A stretch of 64,000 bases of DNA from Erythrocercus mccallii (lineage: Eukaryota > Chordata > Aves > Passeriformes > Dicruridae), in the NCBI GenBank assembly GCA_013397435.1, contig VZRG01000182.1, positions 550,701 through 614,700 of the forward strand, written 5' to 3'. Under the pieces are notes generated by a model. The model did not search any database. It was not told the DNA's origin and saw nothing but the letters and a program-made list of their open reading frames with translations. How positions within the stretch are numbered: position 1 is the first letter of the stretch; each line of letters begins with the position of its first letter. Both the position numbers and the translations under genes were made by a program. This document shows, piece by piece, positions 34,170 to 45,324 of this stretch.

Positions 34170-36180
34170 AAGGGGTATCTCTGAGTACTCTTGTTCAGGA
34201 TTTACCCCACTGTGTCACAGAGAAAAGGAAAGAACACAGCTGGGGTGGGGAATATCAGCTCAAAGACCATTTTTATACCTTGTCTAAAACCAGCTGAAGC
34301 CAGCGGCAGGCTTCAGTAGGGGCATAACCTTCCCACCCCAGGCTGGATGCCACCACCGCCAAGGCACAGAGCTGTGATCCCCGTCGGATGCACTCGCACA
34401 CAGAGTCATTCCCTGCTCTGCTCAAACCAAAACAAGGGGACCGGCAGGGATTTCAATCCTTAAAAGTTAAATCAATACCTAAAAGCACATTTGACAGGAT
34501 TCTATCTTTTGACAGAGTTTTAAGTGTCAGAGCCTGAAAGGGAAGGTTTGGGGTCTTCACAGGAGAATGGAAACATTTTCACATGACCCAAAGGGGAAAC
34601 CATGAGATCCATGCTGAATTCTGCAGCATCCCACCGAGAATGGAGTGACACAGCCCTCAGTTCTGTCTGTGCTGTCCCTAGAGCCCACTCTCACTGCCCT
34701 GAGAGCTCTCCCTGCAGTGAGACCCTGCACACCAAGCCCCTCTGTGCAGAGCTGCTTTGGCACAGGCAGCCTGGAATTACTGCACCAGGACACCCAGGCA
34801 GCTGCTTAGCCTGGAGAATATCTGCAGTGGGGCTTATAAATCCCCAGCCACCTTTGCTTTCTCTTAGGATGCTAACTCTGTTATTCATCTGTGGGAGAAA
34901 TAATTAAGGTACTCTCTGCCATCCAGGAAGGTCCAAGCTACATTTCGAAACAAGTAAAACTTGTTTCAAAGAAACCTCACACCAGAGCTCCCCAGAATGT
35001 GTCAGAACTGCATTTCATATCATAGGCAAAATGTTTCCTATTTACTGTACTGCTTGTGCTTTTACACTGTGCAGCCCATGAGTACAAGCTCTCCTACAGA
35101 TCCCCTGGGATATCGCCTTACATGTGTCTTTCTGATTTTTTTTTTAATTTCTACATGGTTTAATGATTAAATTTCTTTCTGCTTGATGTTGTTGCATTAA
35201 TTTAACCTAATTATGATTTTAACATAACAACCAGCAGCTATCCAGACTCTCAAGATGATTCTTTATCTATTTACTTTCAAAGATCAGTGTTATAGTTTAT
35301 TAATTAATCTCATTTCTTTTGGATTTCTTTTCTTCAATGTAAATAAAAATAAAGTAATTCAACATTTCCTGGTGGATTTCTAGAAAATGAGCATCTTTTC
35401 ATCATCTAAAATGAAAAGACAAAAAAAAGCTTGTTATTTATTTTTATTGTATCTTCCCACCACCCACCTCCATTTTGACTTTTAGGTGGAGTTTTTACTG
35501 CTTCTCTTTTCTACAAATTAGAGTAAGTGCTTTAGCAGCACAATCAACTTTGTGTGTTGTGGAGAGTGGCCTGGAATACTGCCAATTTGATACTTCACTA
35601 CCAAAGCAAAAAGACTTGTACAAATACTTACCCCTCATGAAATCTGAACATTAAACCCACAACAGCCTTTTAATACTAAACCCTATTTATTTCTCGATAT
35701 AACTTGTTTAAGCTGAATACAGGCCACATTTTGGCACTGTTTTTCTGTTTTGTTTCATTTCATCACATATGCAACAAGCAATCATCCAAAGCTATGAAAT
35801 GGTCAAAGGCAGATTACTGAAGCTTTTAAACAGTGGCTTTTAATACAGGGGCAAATCAAACCTCCTTGTAAAACACTACATTCGGTGAAGAACTGCATGG
35901 CAGATACCGCTCCAGCAGCCAATATACTACAATGGAATCAAAATTTACTGGAAATCTACTGCACCTCTCACTTTTTGATCTTACTTTTTGTAATCTCCAT
36001 CACTGTCACATCCAGCTCTCTGTGCACTCTGCCACGGATTAGATCTGTCTGCTCCTCACATCATGGAATCTTCAGGCACTTTTCAGGCCAGGAATGTGCT
36101 TAAGGGTAATTTGTTATCTTTCTTTGGTGTATCTACATTTTTTTTCCCCCCGTGATAAAAGCATTACAAGGCTAGATCAG
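34170..36180. other. Unique DNA, no gene seen
   Basis: GC-richer at 34290-34440 and 34600-34860, then AT-rich. Frames on both strands at 34557-34907 are open in the GC-richer part and have no recognisable domain. No repeat family recognised. Confidence 0.6.
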
Positions 36181-36184
36181 ATCT

Positions 36185-36425
36185 GTAATGGTTGTTTTCC
36201 AAAGCAAACATGCTGTTGCCTTAGCTTTGCCCACCAAGGAGGGTTGCTGTCCCACCAAGTTCTTGCTAATTGACTCCCTTTTAGGCTGCCAATTACAGCA
36301 TGGCTGTTTCCTGAAGATAATTGATCAGAGCACAAAATCTTCATTAAGCCCTGTAAGCATTCTCCAGATTTGCATGGGAAAAGTCTGCCAGCTGCTAGGC
36401 TCAGGTAATTGCACTATTATCTCCC
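36185..36425. promoter_or_regulatory. Homeodomain/octamer-word cluster, candidate enhancer
   Basis: Within about 150 bp there are five TAAT/ATTA cores in longer, different contexts: GCTAATTGAC (36265-36274), CCAATTACAG (about 36289-36298), ATAATTGATC (36317-36326), CATTAAGCC near 36342 and GGTAATTGC near 36404. An exact octamer ATTTGCAT lies at 36368-36375. The block is repeat-free and balanced in composition. Clusters of homeodomain plus POU-type sites are typical of vertebrate neural and developmental enhancers. Conservation and activity are not visible here. Confidence 0.28.
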
Positions 36426-36429
36426 CAAA

Positions 36430-37355
36430 GTAGACAAAACATTTATTTCTCAGTTAAATCTATACTAGCCTTTTAAAGGAAAAGACTGCATTCTGAGCCA
36501 CACACATGCAGCACCCTTCCCTGCAGTGCTCTCTCCTCTCTCCAGGTCACCAAAGCACAGAAATTGGAGTGGAGACTTATACCAGAAATAATATTGTACA
36601 AGTCCTTTCGTGGAAGCAAAAGTGTAAATAAAATCCCACATTATCTTTCTCACTAGCCAACAGTTGTTATGTTGCAAACTATTTTCATCTTCACCATTAT
36701 GGAAAAAATAATTTCTTTCAAAAATGCAGAATTATAGGTGTTGCAAGTAGATCTCTCAGTATATCAGGTTTGCCTGTTTTTTAAAATGGAAGATATTTTT
36801 TCTCTATTTTGCATGTATCCTAATAATCACTGTCTGTTCAAAGATAATACTTTAAACTTTTGCTCGGTTGCCACTCTTCTAAACCATATTTTGTATTTAT
36901 TTTTGAAAGGTGCTTACAAGTTTTCAGTGCTCAGAAAGCTTTTTGACAACAACAGTGTGATGGAGGCGACAGAAAAGGATCTCTGTCTTCCACAAAGCAA
37001 GTAATTACTCAACTTGGAGAATGATTTTCTTATTCTATTTAAGAAGAAAGGAAAATAGAAACCAAAAGGATGTATATACCACAGCCCAGTGGACTAGCAT
37101 TGTTTACAAAGCTGAATAAAAATCAAATCCATAATGTATCAGTATTTCTTTTTTCTTTTACCCTGAGGTAACTCAGTTCCACTGAGGCTGGGGGAATCAT
37201 CCTTGATGTTCAGCACTGTCACAACAGGGCTGCTCTAACCCTGCATTATGCACAAGATTTATTAGAAATACAATTTTTCCCTCACTCTCTTCAAACACTT
37301 CACAGTCATTAATTCTGTTTTCTAATCAAACAACGCTCTGCAAGGAAGTCTGGAA
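36430..37355. other. AT-rich DNA, no gene seen
   Basis: Unique AT-rich sequence; no gene or repeat family recognised. Confidence 0.65.
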
Positions 37356-37359
37356 GTGC

Positions 37360-37770
37360 CAGGGGTCAGATTTTCAGCTGGTATGAATGAAAGCAGATCT
37401 GCTGAAGCATCAGGGAGCCGTGTCTGCACACACATCTGAAGCTGTGCCTTCTTTGTGGCTCCTCTCTCCCTGATGCGTTCTCCGTCACTTCAATTGTGAA
37501 AGCATTTCAAGACTCATAAAAAAACATTGTTCTTTTACTTGGCACATCTGAATTTTACTCCAGATTCAGCTCAATTATTACTTTGCCTTTAGACAGCCCT
37601 GCCAGGCGGGCATTTTGGCAGGTATTACAAAAGACATTCATGATCAGAAATCTGTGTGGCTTTCTGTTTCCTAAACGAGATATTTATTATCTGTGAGCAG
37701 TTGATTCTGCATCATTAATTCATGCCCTCATGGTTTCTTGCATTTGTTACCATGGTCTTTCTTAAATCTT
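37360..37770. promoter_or_regulatory. Candidate conserved non-coding block
   Basis: Repeat-free and less AT-rich than the flanks, with words such as CATCATTAATTCATG near 37710-37725 and the near-palindrome TGCCAGGCGGGCA near 37601-37613. The impression of a constrained non-coding element comes from texture only and is weak. Confidence 0.15.
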
Positions 37771-40490
37771 CTTCTTTTTATTAGGGAACATTGTTAAACT
37801 AGTAATCTAATCTAGGTTTGTTTTATTTGCATTCTCTATATGCTTTCTTCTACTGTTTCAATACAGAGGCATAATTAGCAAAAAAAAAAAAAAAAGGTTG
37901 TAGGGCTTTTAGCCTTACAATCCCTGGCTTATCAAAGTCAGTGCTGGTTGATAACCAGTTCTTCAAACAATTACTTTGACTTACCACACAGATCAGAAAA
38001 TTAAAACCAAACCCTCACCACTTTGTATATTCAACTAAAGTTCATTTAACTCCTGAACAACTGGTTTAGAATGTAACTCTTTCACAAAGTGAATGGTGGC
38101 TTATGCTATTTAGCATTAAACAATGGGCCTATGTTACATCAAACATGTGCATTAAAAACCTGAGTACAAAGAACTCATTTAAGAAATCATGGAAATCACA
38201 CATAAGGTAAGCTGTGCTTGTTCCTAGTTGAGAAGGCTTCAAATACAAAGTGAAATTCCAAGGTTTACAAAGCTCTTCTCTTAGCATCTAATATTTACAG
38301 TAAGCAGCATGCTGTATATTCAAAGAATGTAAACTCTAAACAGCAGCTACAAATATTTACTATAGATTAGATATATAGGGAGGATGATCTAGACACGTTA
38401 ATACAGTCCTCTGTATTCGTGTAACCCAGGGCATGAGCATAACCCCACAAATAATGTCAGAGTCGCTGTCACTGCCTCTTCACTGCTGTAGCACAGAGGT
38501 TTCTTGTCCACTGGGTTCATAGAACACAGAAGGAACTAGTGAGAGTTCATTTATCCTGTCACGATTTTTCACCTTTCCTTACCCCATTCCCTTCCACTGA
38601 TAAGCTTCAGCTGCAGCAAAATAAAAACTTCAAGCTCAAGAAAAATTATACTCTTCTTGCAAGTTCTACTGCCCAAGTATGAAATATAATAGAATAGGAA
38701 AGAAGAAGACAGGAGAAGGAAAATTTACAAAGGCTTTAGAAATTCTCTTATTAATAGGATTGTCCATGCCAAATGACAGTCCTCTACTCCCCCCACCATC
38801 ATCTCCTTCCAAAAGCTGTTTATAGCCATTTCCAAAGCTATTCAATGGATTTCTTTTATCATGTCTACAATTACACTGCTCTTCCGAAATGGAAAGTTTG
38901 ATTTTAAACTTCTCCTGCTTTCATTTAGTGAATTTTCTCATTTGTATAATCCAACTGCTTCTGCTCCTTGGAAAGTACCCTGTTGTTTTTTTAATTTAAT
39001 ATCTCTCGCTTTTGCCAGATCTTAGCTGGGACAAAAACTTGCAGCTGCATTTGAAACTAAAAATAAAACCCAATATATGCTGGAATAATTGTGGTACAGA
39101 GGAGTTTGGTCTTGTTCCTAGATTCTGTTCGAGACATTGACACATGGATTGCCATATCATGACACACACCTGCTCAGAGAAATTTTCATCACTAGCAGCC
39201 AAAAATAACAAATATTGGACCACTCCAAAGCTTTCATTATGTCTGGTCTCACACCCTGACTATTCAAGTCGGACCAAAAATTGGACCCATAGGCCACGAG
39301 AGATTCTTGGGCGTGTATAAAAGCTTCTTAAAAAATTTATCCAGAGACAAAGAATTCATCATGCAAATGGATGGGTGGGGTTTTTGATTGTGCTCCATTC
39401 ATTCTCCCGCACATGAGAAAGCCTAGAGGTGAGCCTCACTCTCTCTGTGTTTAAGGATGGGTTTATCTTTCTGCGTGCTTCTAGCTCTAGGTGTTTCTGG
39501 GACAGGCTGAGGAGAATGCAAGATTGGAAGAGCAACCTCCAACGGCTGTTCATCCCTTTTTAAAATGGTTTCTGAATGAAGACAATGTAGTCTCTAAAAT
39601 GTGCCTGGGTCTTGCCTTTGAGTAAAAAAGTAAGATTTGATATGTTCCTTAAATAAAGTAGCTATTTAGGTAAATAAAAACACATGAAATGCACTGCAAA
39701 TTAAAGCACTACTATGGGTCTCTATGTGTGGGATAAAATTCATCTTTATGAGGCAAATATAATTCTTAAAATCCATTTACACACAAACATTTCAGGATTT
39801 CTTGGATGATTTTTTTCTTATGCTATAACATCACACTATACCAATCTTTATATTGTGATATGCAAGTGTTCAACAGTTCCAGTAGAATTTATATAATGCA
39901 AAGATACTTTAACCTAAATTGTACCAACAGAGTGATCACCATTCCATAAATAATTTCAGATCAATTTCAGGGCAACACTTTTCCTCCACACCTGATCCAG
40001 TGGGACATACTTCTTCAAAAATCCCAGTAAAGCTTTTTACCTTGTATTCTATAAATACACTGACTGCTCTCATTGATGGGACTTCCTTCAAAAAGTACTT
40101 CCTTCAAATTCCAACCACAATTTAGAAGGGTGCAAAAGAGCAAAATGGAGTCCCAATTTAAATAAATACATACCTCTGAAGTCTGTGAAGAATTTCCTTT
40201 TTTTAGCAATTTCAAGCACAGTGCCAGCAGACATCTCTTGCACAGCTACTTCTCTGAAGTAGCTCCAGTTCCAGTAGATGTAACTTCCTCCATATATCTC
40301 TGCCTGGAAAGTCCAACTAGGATGTCAGCAGAAAACCTCAACAGCCAAGGGTCCAGATCCTCCTAGGTGGATAAGAGGGAGTAAGACATCCTAACAGGAA
40401 TTGGGTGTTTTTGCAGATGTGTGTCTAAAAGCAACCACTGCTTGTGAAAACACCAAAGACATTTTCACTGATTTGAAAACTGTCTATTTG
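37771..40490. other. AT-rich DNA, no gene seen
   Basis: Contains a run of about 16 A residues at 37880-37895. A 12-bp direct repeat ACTTCCTTCAAA lies at 40081-40092 and 40097-40108. No coding exon, RNA gene or mobile element recognised. Confidence 0.6.
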
Positions 40491-40640
40491 TCCAGAGACT
40501 ATGTGGATGCTCCATCTCTGGAAGTGTTCAAAGCCAGGTTGGATCACTAGCCTGATCTAGGGAGTGGCATCCTTGCCCAGGGCAGGGGGCTTGGAACTAG
40601 GTGGCTTTTAAGGTTCTTTCCAATTCTAGAACTCTGCTTC
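40491..40640 (+). mobile_element. CR1 LINE 3' fragment (plus orientation)
   Basis: Matches the last 150 bp of CR1: CAGAGACTATGTGGATGC, CCATCTCTGGAAGTGTTCAA, GCCAGGTTGGAT, a shortened AGTGGCATCCTTGCCCAGGG block, GGCTTGGAACTAGGTGG, and the terminal AAGGTTCTTTCCAATTCTAG. Short 5'-truncated old copy. Confidence 0.92.
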
Positions 40641-41245
40641 TATTTCAAGTTACCTTTTACTTCATTTAATGCTCATGTTACAAAATAACCTTTGTGCAGC
40701 ATGACTAAAACAGTATACCAAAATCAGGTTTGGTGATTTGCAATTTTTTTAACATGGAACCATTAATCAAATAAAGTTTTCACGATTAAATTCTTACGTA
40801 TGAGAAGAAGGCTATATTTCTAAACTTTGGTAGCTGGTCATGGCATTTAGCAAGTAGAAGACACATAGAAGTAATTCATCTCAGTACTTAATATTTCCTA
40901 GACATAAATATTCCTAGAGAGGGGATAGGAACTCAACTGCAGTTGTACAAGGGTAAATTCTGTCCCTGTCTACCACCAGTTTATATCTACCTTATACATA
41001 GATTGCATCCTTTCCTATAGATGAAGTCCCATATGTAGAACACCATCATCTGGCACTTAAAGAACTGGCTGGTTTTAAATCACCCCTGAAGTTCCGAACT
41101 GAATTTCGGCACCTCTGGCAACAATAGCGATATTGATTTCTACACGATCTAAGTTAGTGGGCCCTTGTGCAAAAGCCTCAGCAGACAGTTAAAAAAAAAA
41201 GAGAGTTGTGATGGTGGCAGGCACGTTGCACGCTGTGTTTCTTTC
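40641..41245. other. Unique DNA, no gene seen
   Basis: No recognisable feature apart from a short A-run at about 41190-41200. Confidence 0.65.
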
Positions 41246-41248
41246 CAG

Positions 41249-41382
41249 GTTTTTGCAGAAGAATGTACAAAATACTACTACATCTCCTACCATCTCAAGG
41301 GAACAAGCTTCTCCAGGAGCAGCTGCAACAGATCAAACAAGTAGTGGAAGCCTCTAAATCTCATCCTTTTTGGAAGGGCTAA
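41249..41382 (+). other. Exon-like segment, speculative
   Basis: A good acceptor-like stretch (CTGTGTTTCTTTCCAG, 41233-41248) is followed by a frame with ATG at 41263 that runs 39 codons to TAA at 41380-41382. The C-terminal half looks like an amphipathic helix, with a Leu-Leu-Gln-Glu-Gln-Leu-Gln-Gln-Ile-Lys run at about residues 16-25. A possible AATAAA poly(A) signal lies about 360 bp on, at 41742-41747. I recognise no family. A terminal exon is possible, but the length is within chance range. Confidence 0.15.
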
Positions 41383-43860
41383 AAAGACAACTCCTGTCTC
41401 CCAGCCTTGTAATTTACAAATTAATTTCAGCAGGGAAAAAAAAAAAGATTGTGAAGGGCCTTCTCCTCTGCCTTGTATAATTTAATTCTCACTTCAGATG
41501 TAAAGGGTCTGTGGCAAAACTCCACACTTGTTTACAGAAGTTAAGCCCCATGTTTACCCAGATATAACTAAATCAAAGTTTTCTGCCACAACATTCTGTT
41601 TACTCAACTCACTTGGCTCCCTCCACAGTGCCTTTAGTGACACTTCCAAATGTTTCGTGGTTGGTAGCTGTTGTCTCCTAATCTTTAGTGACAGCTCAGC
41701 TCAGTCTCTGGTGTTTTCCAGACTTGGATAAAAGACAGAAAAATAAATATCTTTTTTTCTTACACTCACTGACATTTTTCCTCTTTTCTTTTTTTTCCTC
41801 TTCTTTTACCAAACACTGTCTTCAACAGAGGTTTTCTGCCTTTCACTTTTAATGACTGAGCTTTCAAATTCTGAATTTTAATTGATATCTGTGGCTTGAG
41901 ATGTTTCCCACCATGTGCTCACGCTTAGGAAAAGAGGTTTCTAGTGGCAAAGACTTGAAAGAAATTATTAATTTATTTGATGTCTGATGTAGTAAAATTC
42001 CTGTATGAAGAAAGAACTAACTTTTCCCTCCTTGTTCTTTCCTCACCTCTTTGCTTTCCATTTTAGGAGGGAAAATCAGCTGGAGAGGAGGGAGCAACAC
42101 AGAAAGAAAGACATGCTGAAGAGCACTCTCAGAAGATGGCCTGTGAGACAGAAGGCCAGTGGTTTTGAACAGCTCTGGTCACTCGTAGTCATACAAGGGA
42201 GAAGAAAGGAAGAATTTATCAAGCCGACACTGTCTCCCTGCTCCGAGTGCAGAGACCGAGCATTTTCTGTCTCTTGGCTAGTCTTTGTAATAAATATAGG
42301 CTTGCTGTTTAATGAAAACCAGCTGAGTGTTTCTCAAGGTACAGATGCTTTCTTTTCTTCTGATTCCAGCTAAGATTGTTCTTACTCTTCATAATCTCCC
42401 ACAGCTGCCAAAAATCCATCTTATCGTTGCATGAGGTGAAGTTTCCATTAACAGCTATTATGGTAGCAGAGGTCAGGCATCCAGTGTCAAATGAGCTGCT
42501 AAAGAGAAACACTGTGCTAGAAAATCCTGTACTAGGGGAGAAAACCTCAGCTGAGGTGTGTTTTATTATTAACCTGAATCGTTGTTATATGCAGATGTGG
42601 CTGGGCCGTGCTGCTGACAGACAAGTTTCTGATGTCGGGGAAAAAGGCAGGGAAATTTGGGGTGTGGATGAAGTGGGAATACACATCCACTTGGCTGGCT
42701 GAGGAGGAATTTTGATCGTTTTGATGATGTTCATTCTGTCAGCCAAGCAGACTGGCCGCTCCTTGGGCTGAAGGGCTCTAATGAAGGAGACTTTGGCCAT
42801 AAACATCTCTTGCCATTTCAGCACTCACGTTGCTGCAGGTGTGGTTCCTGACTCCCAGTCATCGCTGGGGAATAAAATAAAAGCAATAACGATAATAGCC
42901 CTTAGTTTCCAAGCACCTAATGGAAAATGAGGAGTTTCCCCTCAAAAAGAAACAGCACCATCTCAAACATATTCTTTTGGAAAAAACCTTCCTCTAGTTA
43001 AGGCGGCTGGATTGAACACATTTCTTTGTTGATGGTGAATAACAATATTTTAATGCCCTTCTAGTAGGATGACTTATTTTCTTTTGGAATTACCTGCCTG
43101 AAACACACACTGCCTGGCAGACATTTTGACTAGGAGCACCCTGAATGTGTCTTTATAAATCTCTATCTACATGATAAGTTCACCAAAGCTATAACCATAT
43201 AGGAGGACACACTTTGTAGTGCCAAATGTTAATTGTCAGTGTGCTACACAGTGAGCAAAGACAGAAGTAAGGAAATAAAAAATAAGTTTCAATAAATTTA
43301 GGAACTGTTTTGCAAGCTCTCTCAATTTTCAAATAATGAAATGCAGTTATTTGGAAAAACCTCACCAAAATATTAAGTACCACAACGTATTTTAAAATTA
43401 CTTTTGACATTTGAAAATACAAAGGAATCAAATATTTCCAGAAAATACTGGCTATTTTTCAAAGAATCACAACATTATTCTTTCTACAATACCTCAATGT
43501 TGAAGGTCCTAAATTCTAAATACAGACTCTACCAAAAATGACACAACTGTCAGACACCAACATAATTGCAATATCTCAGCAACGTCCTGCTGAGACGTGG
43601 CCACCCTTCATCTTCCAAAAGCCATCTTGCAAATTTATGTGTTTGGTGGTGTGGGGAATTAGACTGCTTTTGTCAGCCAGCAGCATTTTTGTGTGACATG
43701 GAAAACCATTTCCCAGCCAGAGGTGTGAAGACCCTGCACTGAATTTAGTCCCACGTTTTGCAGCATTAAAAAATCCCTGCTACAATTAAATCATCACAAA
43801 ACTCTTACAAAATTACTCACAGTAAGGCACATGAAACCCCAATATTGCTGAGTTGATGGA
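41383..43860. other. Unique DNA, no gene seen
   Basis: A pyrimidine-rich tract lies at about 41766-41810. The 122-codon frame at 42005-42373 has no recognisable domain and no obvious splice partner. Otherwise AT-rich unique DNA. Confidence 0.6.
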
Positions 43861-43864
43861 GTAA

Positions 43865-44304
43865 GTCCAGAGGAGGCCAGCAAGATGATCAGAGGGATGG
43901 AGCACCTCTTCTGTGAGGAAAGGCTGGGAGAACTGGGGTTGTTTGATCTGGAAAAGTGATGGCTTTGGGGTGACCTAATTGCAGCCTTCCAGGACCAGGG
44001 AGCCTACAAGAAAGATGAGAGAAACTATTTGCAAGGGCCTGGAGCGACAGGACAAGAGGGAATGGCTTCCAGCTGAAAGAGGAAAGACTTAGCTTAGATA
44101 TTAGGAAGAACTCCTTTACTGTGAGGGTGCTAAGACACTGGAAGTGGTTTCCCAGAGAAGCTGTGGATGCACCATCCCTGGAAGCATTCCAGGCCAGACT
44201 GGATGGGGATCTAAACAAACTGGTCTAGTGAAAATTATCCCTGGCCATGGCAGGGAATTTGGAATGAGATGATCTTAGAGGTCCCTTCGAAGCCAAATGA
44301 TCCC
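43865..44304 (+). mobile_element. CR1 LINE 3' fragment, longest copy (plus orientation)
   Basis: About 440 bp of CR1 3' region: a GGCCAGCAAGATGATCAGAG block, GGAGCACCTCTTCTGTGAGG, a GGGGTGACCTAATTGCAGCC block, GGAGCGACAGGACAAGAGGG, TTAGGAAGAACTCCTTTACT, CCCAGAGAAGCTGTGGATGC, CTGGCCATGGCAGGGAATTT and a degraded terminus near 44304. The plus strand is the sense orientation. The minus-strand frames at 43889-44218 and 44235-44678 fall mostly on this copy and its flank and are not genes. Confidence 0.96.
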
Positions 44305-45275
44305 CTGAAGCTTTGGCAGTCAATTCCAGCAAATCCAGCACCCAAGACTCTACCAGCAGAACCTGGGGAGCAGCTTCCTCCCAGGAGGAAATACACAGGT
44401 GCTCTGTGGCAATGCCATCCCCACATCCCTACTTGACCCTGGGGTCCCCAGGGCCCCACGGGGGCTGGCAGAGAGGGAGCAGTACAGGCTCTGCAGGATA
44501 ACTGGGAAGCACAGAGCATTAGGTGCTTGTCTTCACAGAGCCCCACAAACAACACTCTTAATCTGTACCTTCTATGATGAAGAATTGCTATAGGAGCAGA
44601 AAAATGCAGTACTAAGTAGCTTTCTCTATGCTCCTCCCCTGCTGAAAGCAGAGGTGGACATTTCAGCGATGAAGGCAAATGATCTGAAATATTCTGCAGC
44701 CATTCCTCAGTTCACACAGAGATATACTGTCTTCCTGAGTGCTAAAATGTCAAGAAAGGCATTAAGCCATAGGTTTGAATCAACAGGATGTTGAATGAAA
44801 AAGCCACTATCTTTTAAATGGATTACTGAAAATGCTTTTCACTCTTCTCAAAACCTTGTTTTATAGAACACACAGTCGACCTATAGACACCAAAGTGTTT
44901 TGAGTTTTGTTTTTCTTTTCCTAACTGGGAGAAGACTTTCATATATGTAATAGTTTCTGGTGGAAATCTTGTCTGCTTCAAAGTATGGTGATAATAGGAA
45001 TACCAGATTAATGGGCATCTCAGTTGGATTAATGACAGGAAAGTGAAAAGGTACATTACTGAATAAAGGAGATATACTCTGCTATTTAGAATTGCACTTT
45101 GAGTAACTGTGGGCGACCAATAGATAACAAAGAACTTTTCTCAAGATATTGTTTATGTTGAGACAAATCTTTCCTAACTGGTGTTCTGCTCCTGGACCTG
45201 CTGGGGTCCTCCTTAAATATGACTGAGATTATACAAAGATAAAATGCTTAAACAGATAGAACAGTAAAACAGATA
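44305..45275. other. GC-richer flank with an inverted repeat and quadruplex motif
   Basis: CCCTGGGG (44437-44444) and CCCCAGGG (44446-44453) are inverted around a single T. Four C-tracts at 44419-44449 with loops of 4, 7 and 6 bases give a weak quadruplex motif on the minus strand. No gene recognised; from 44600 on it is ordinary AT-rich DNA. Confidence 0.55.
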
Positions 45276-45278
45276 CAA

Positions 45279-45324
45279 CAGGTCTTAAAGGTCTTTTCCA
45301 ACTTAAATGATTCTCTGACTCTAC
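45279..45324 (+). mobile_element. CR1 terminal scrap (plus orientation)
   Basis: Only the last about 45 bp of CR1 are recognisable: a GGTCTTAAAGGTCTTTTCCA block, ACTTAAATGATTCTCTGACT and a short ending. Extremely 5'-truncated or eroded copy. Confidence 0.75.

Noticed and set aside
33676..34170. 164-codon minus-strand frame
   Set aside because: Its N-terminal repeat is the 15-bp tandem repeat; the rest has no recognisable domain or splice support.
42005..42373. 122-codon plus-strand frame
   Set aside because: No domain, no convincing splice sites and no conservation evidence; length is compatible with chance.
43889..44218. 109-codon minus-strand frame
   Set aside because: It is antisense to a CR1 fragment.
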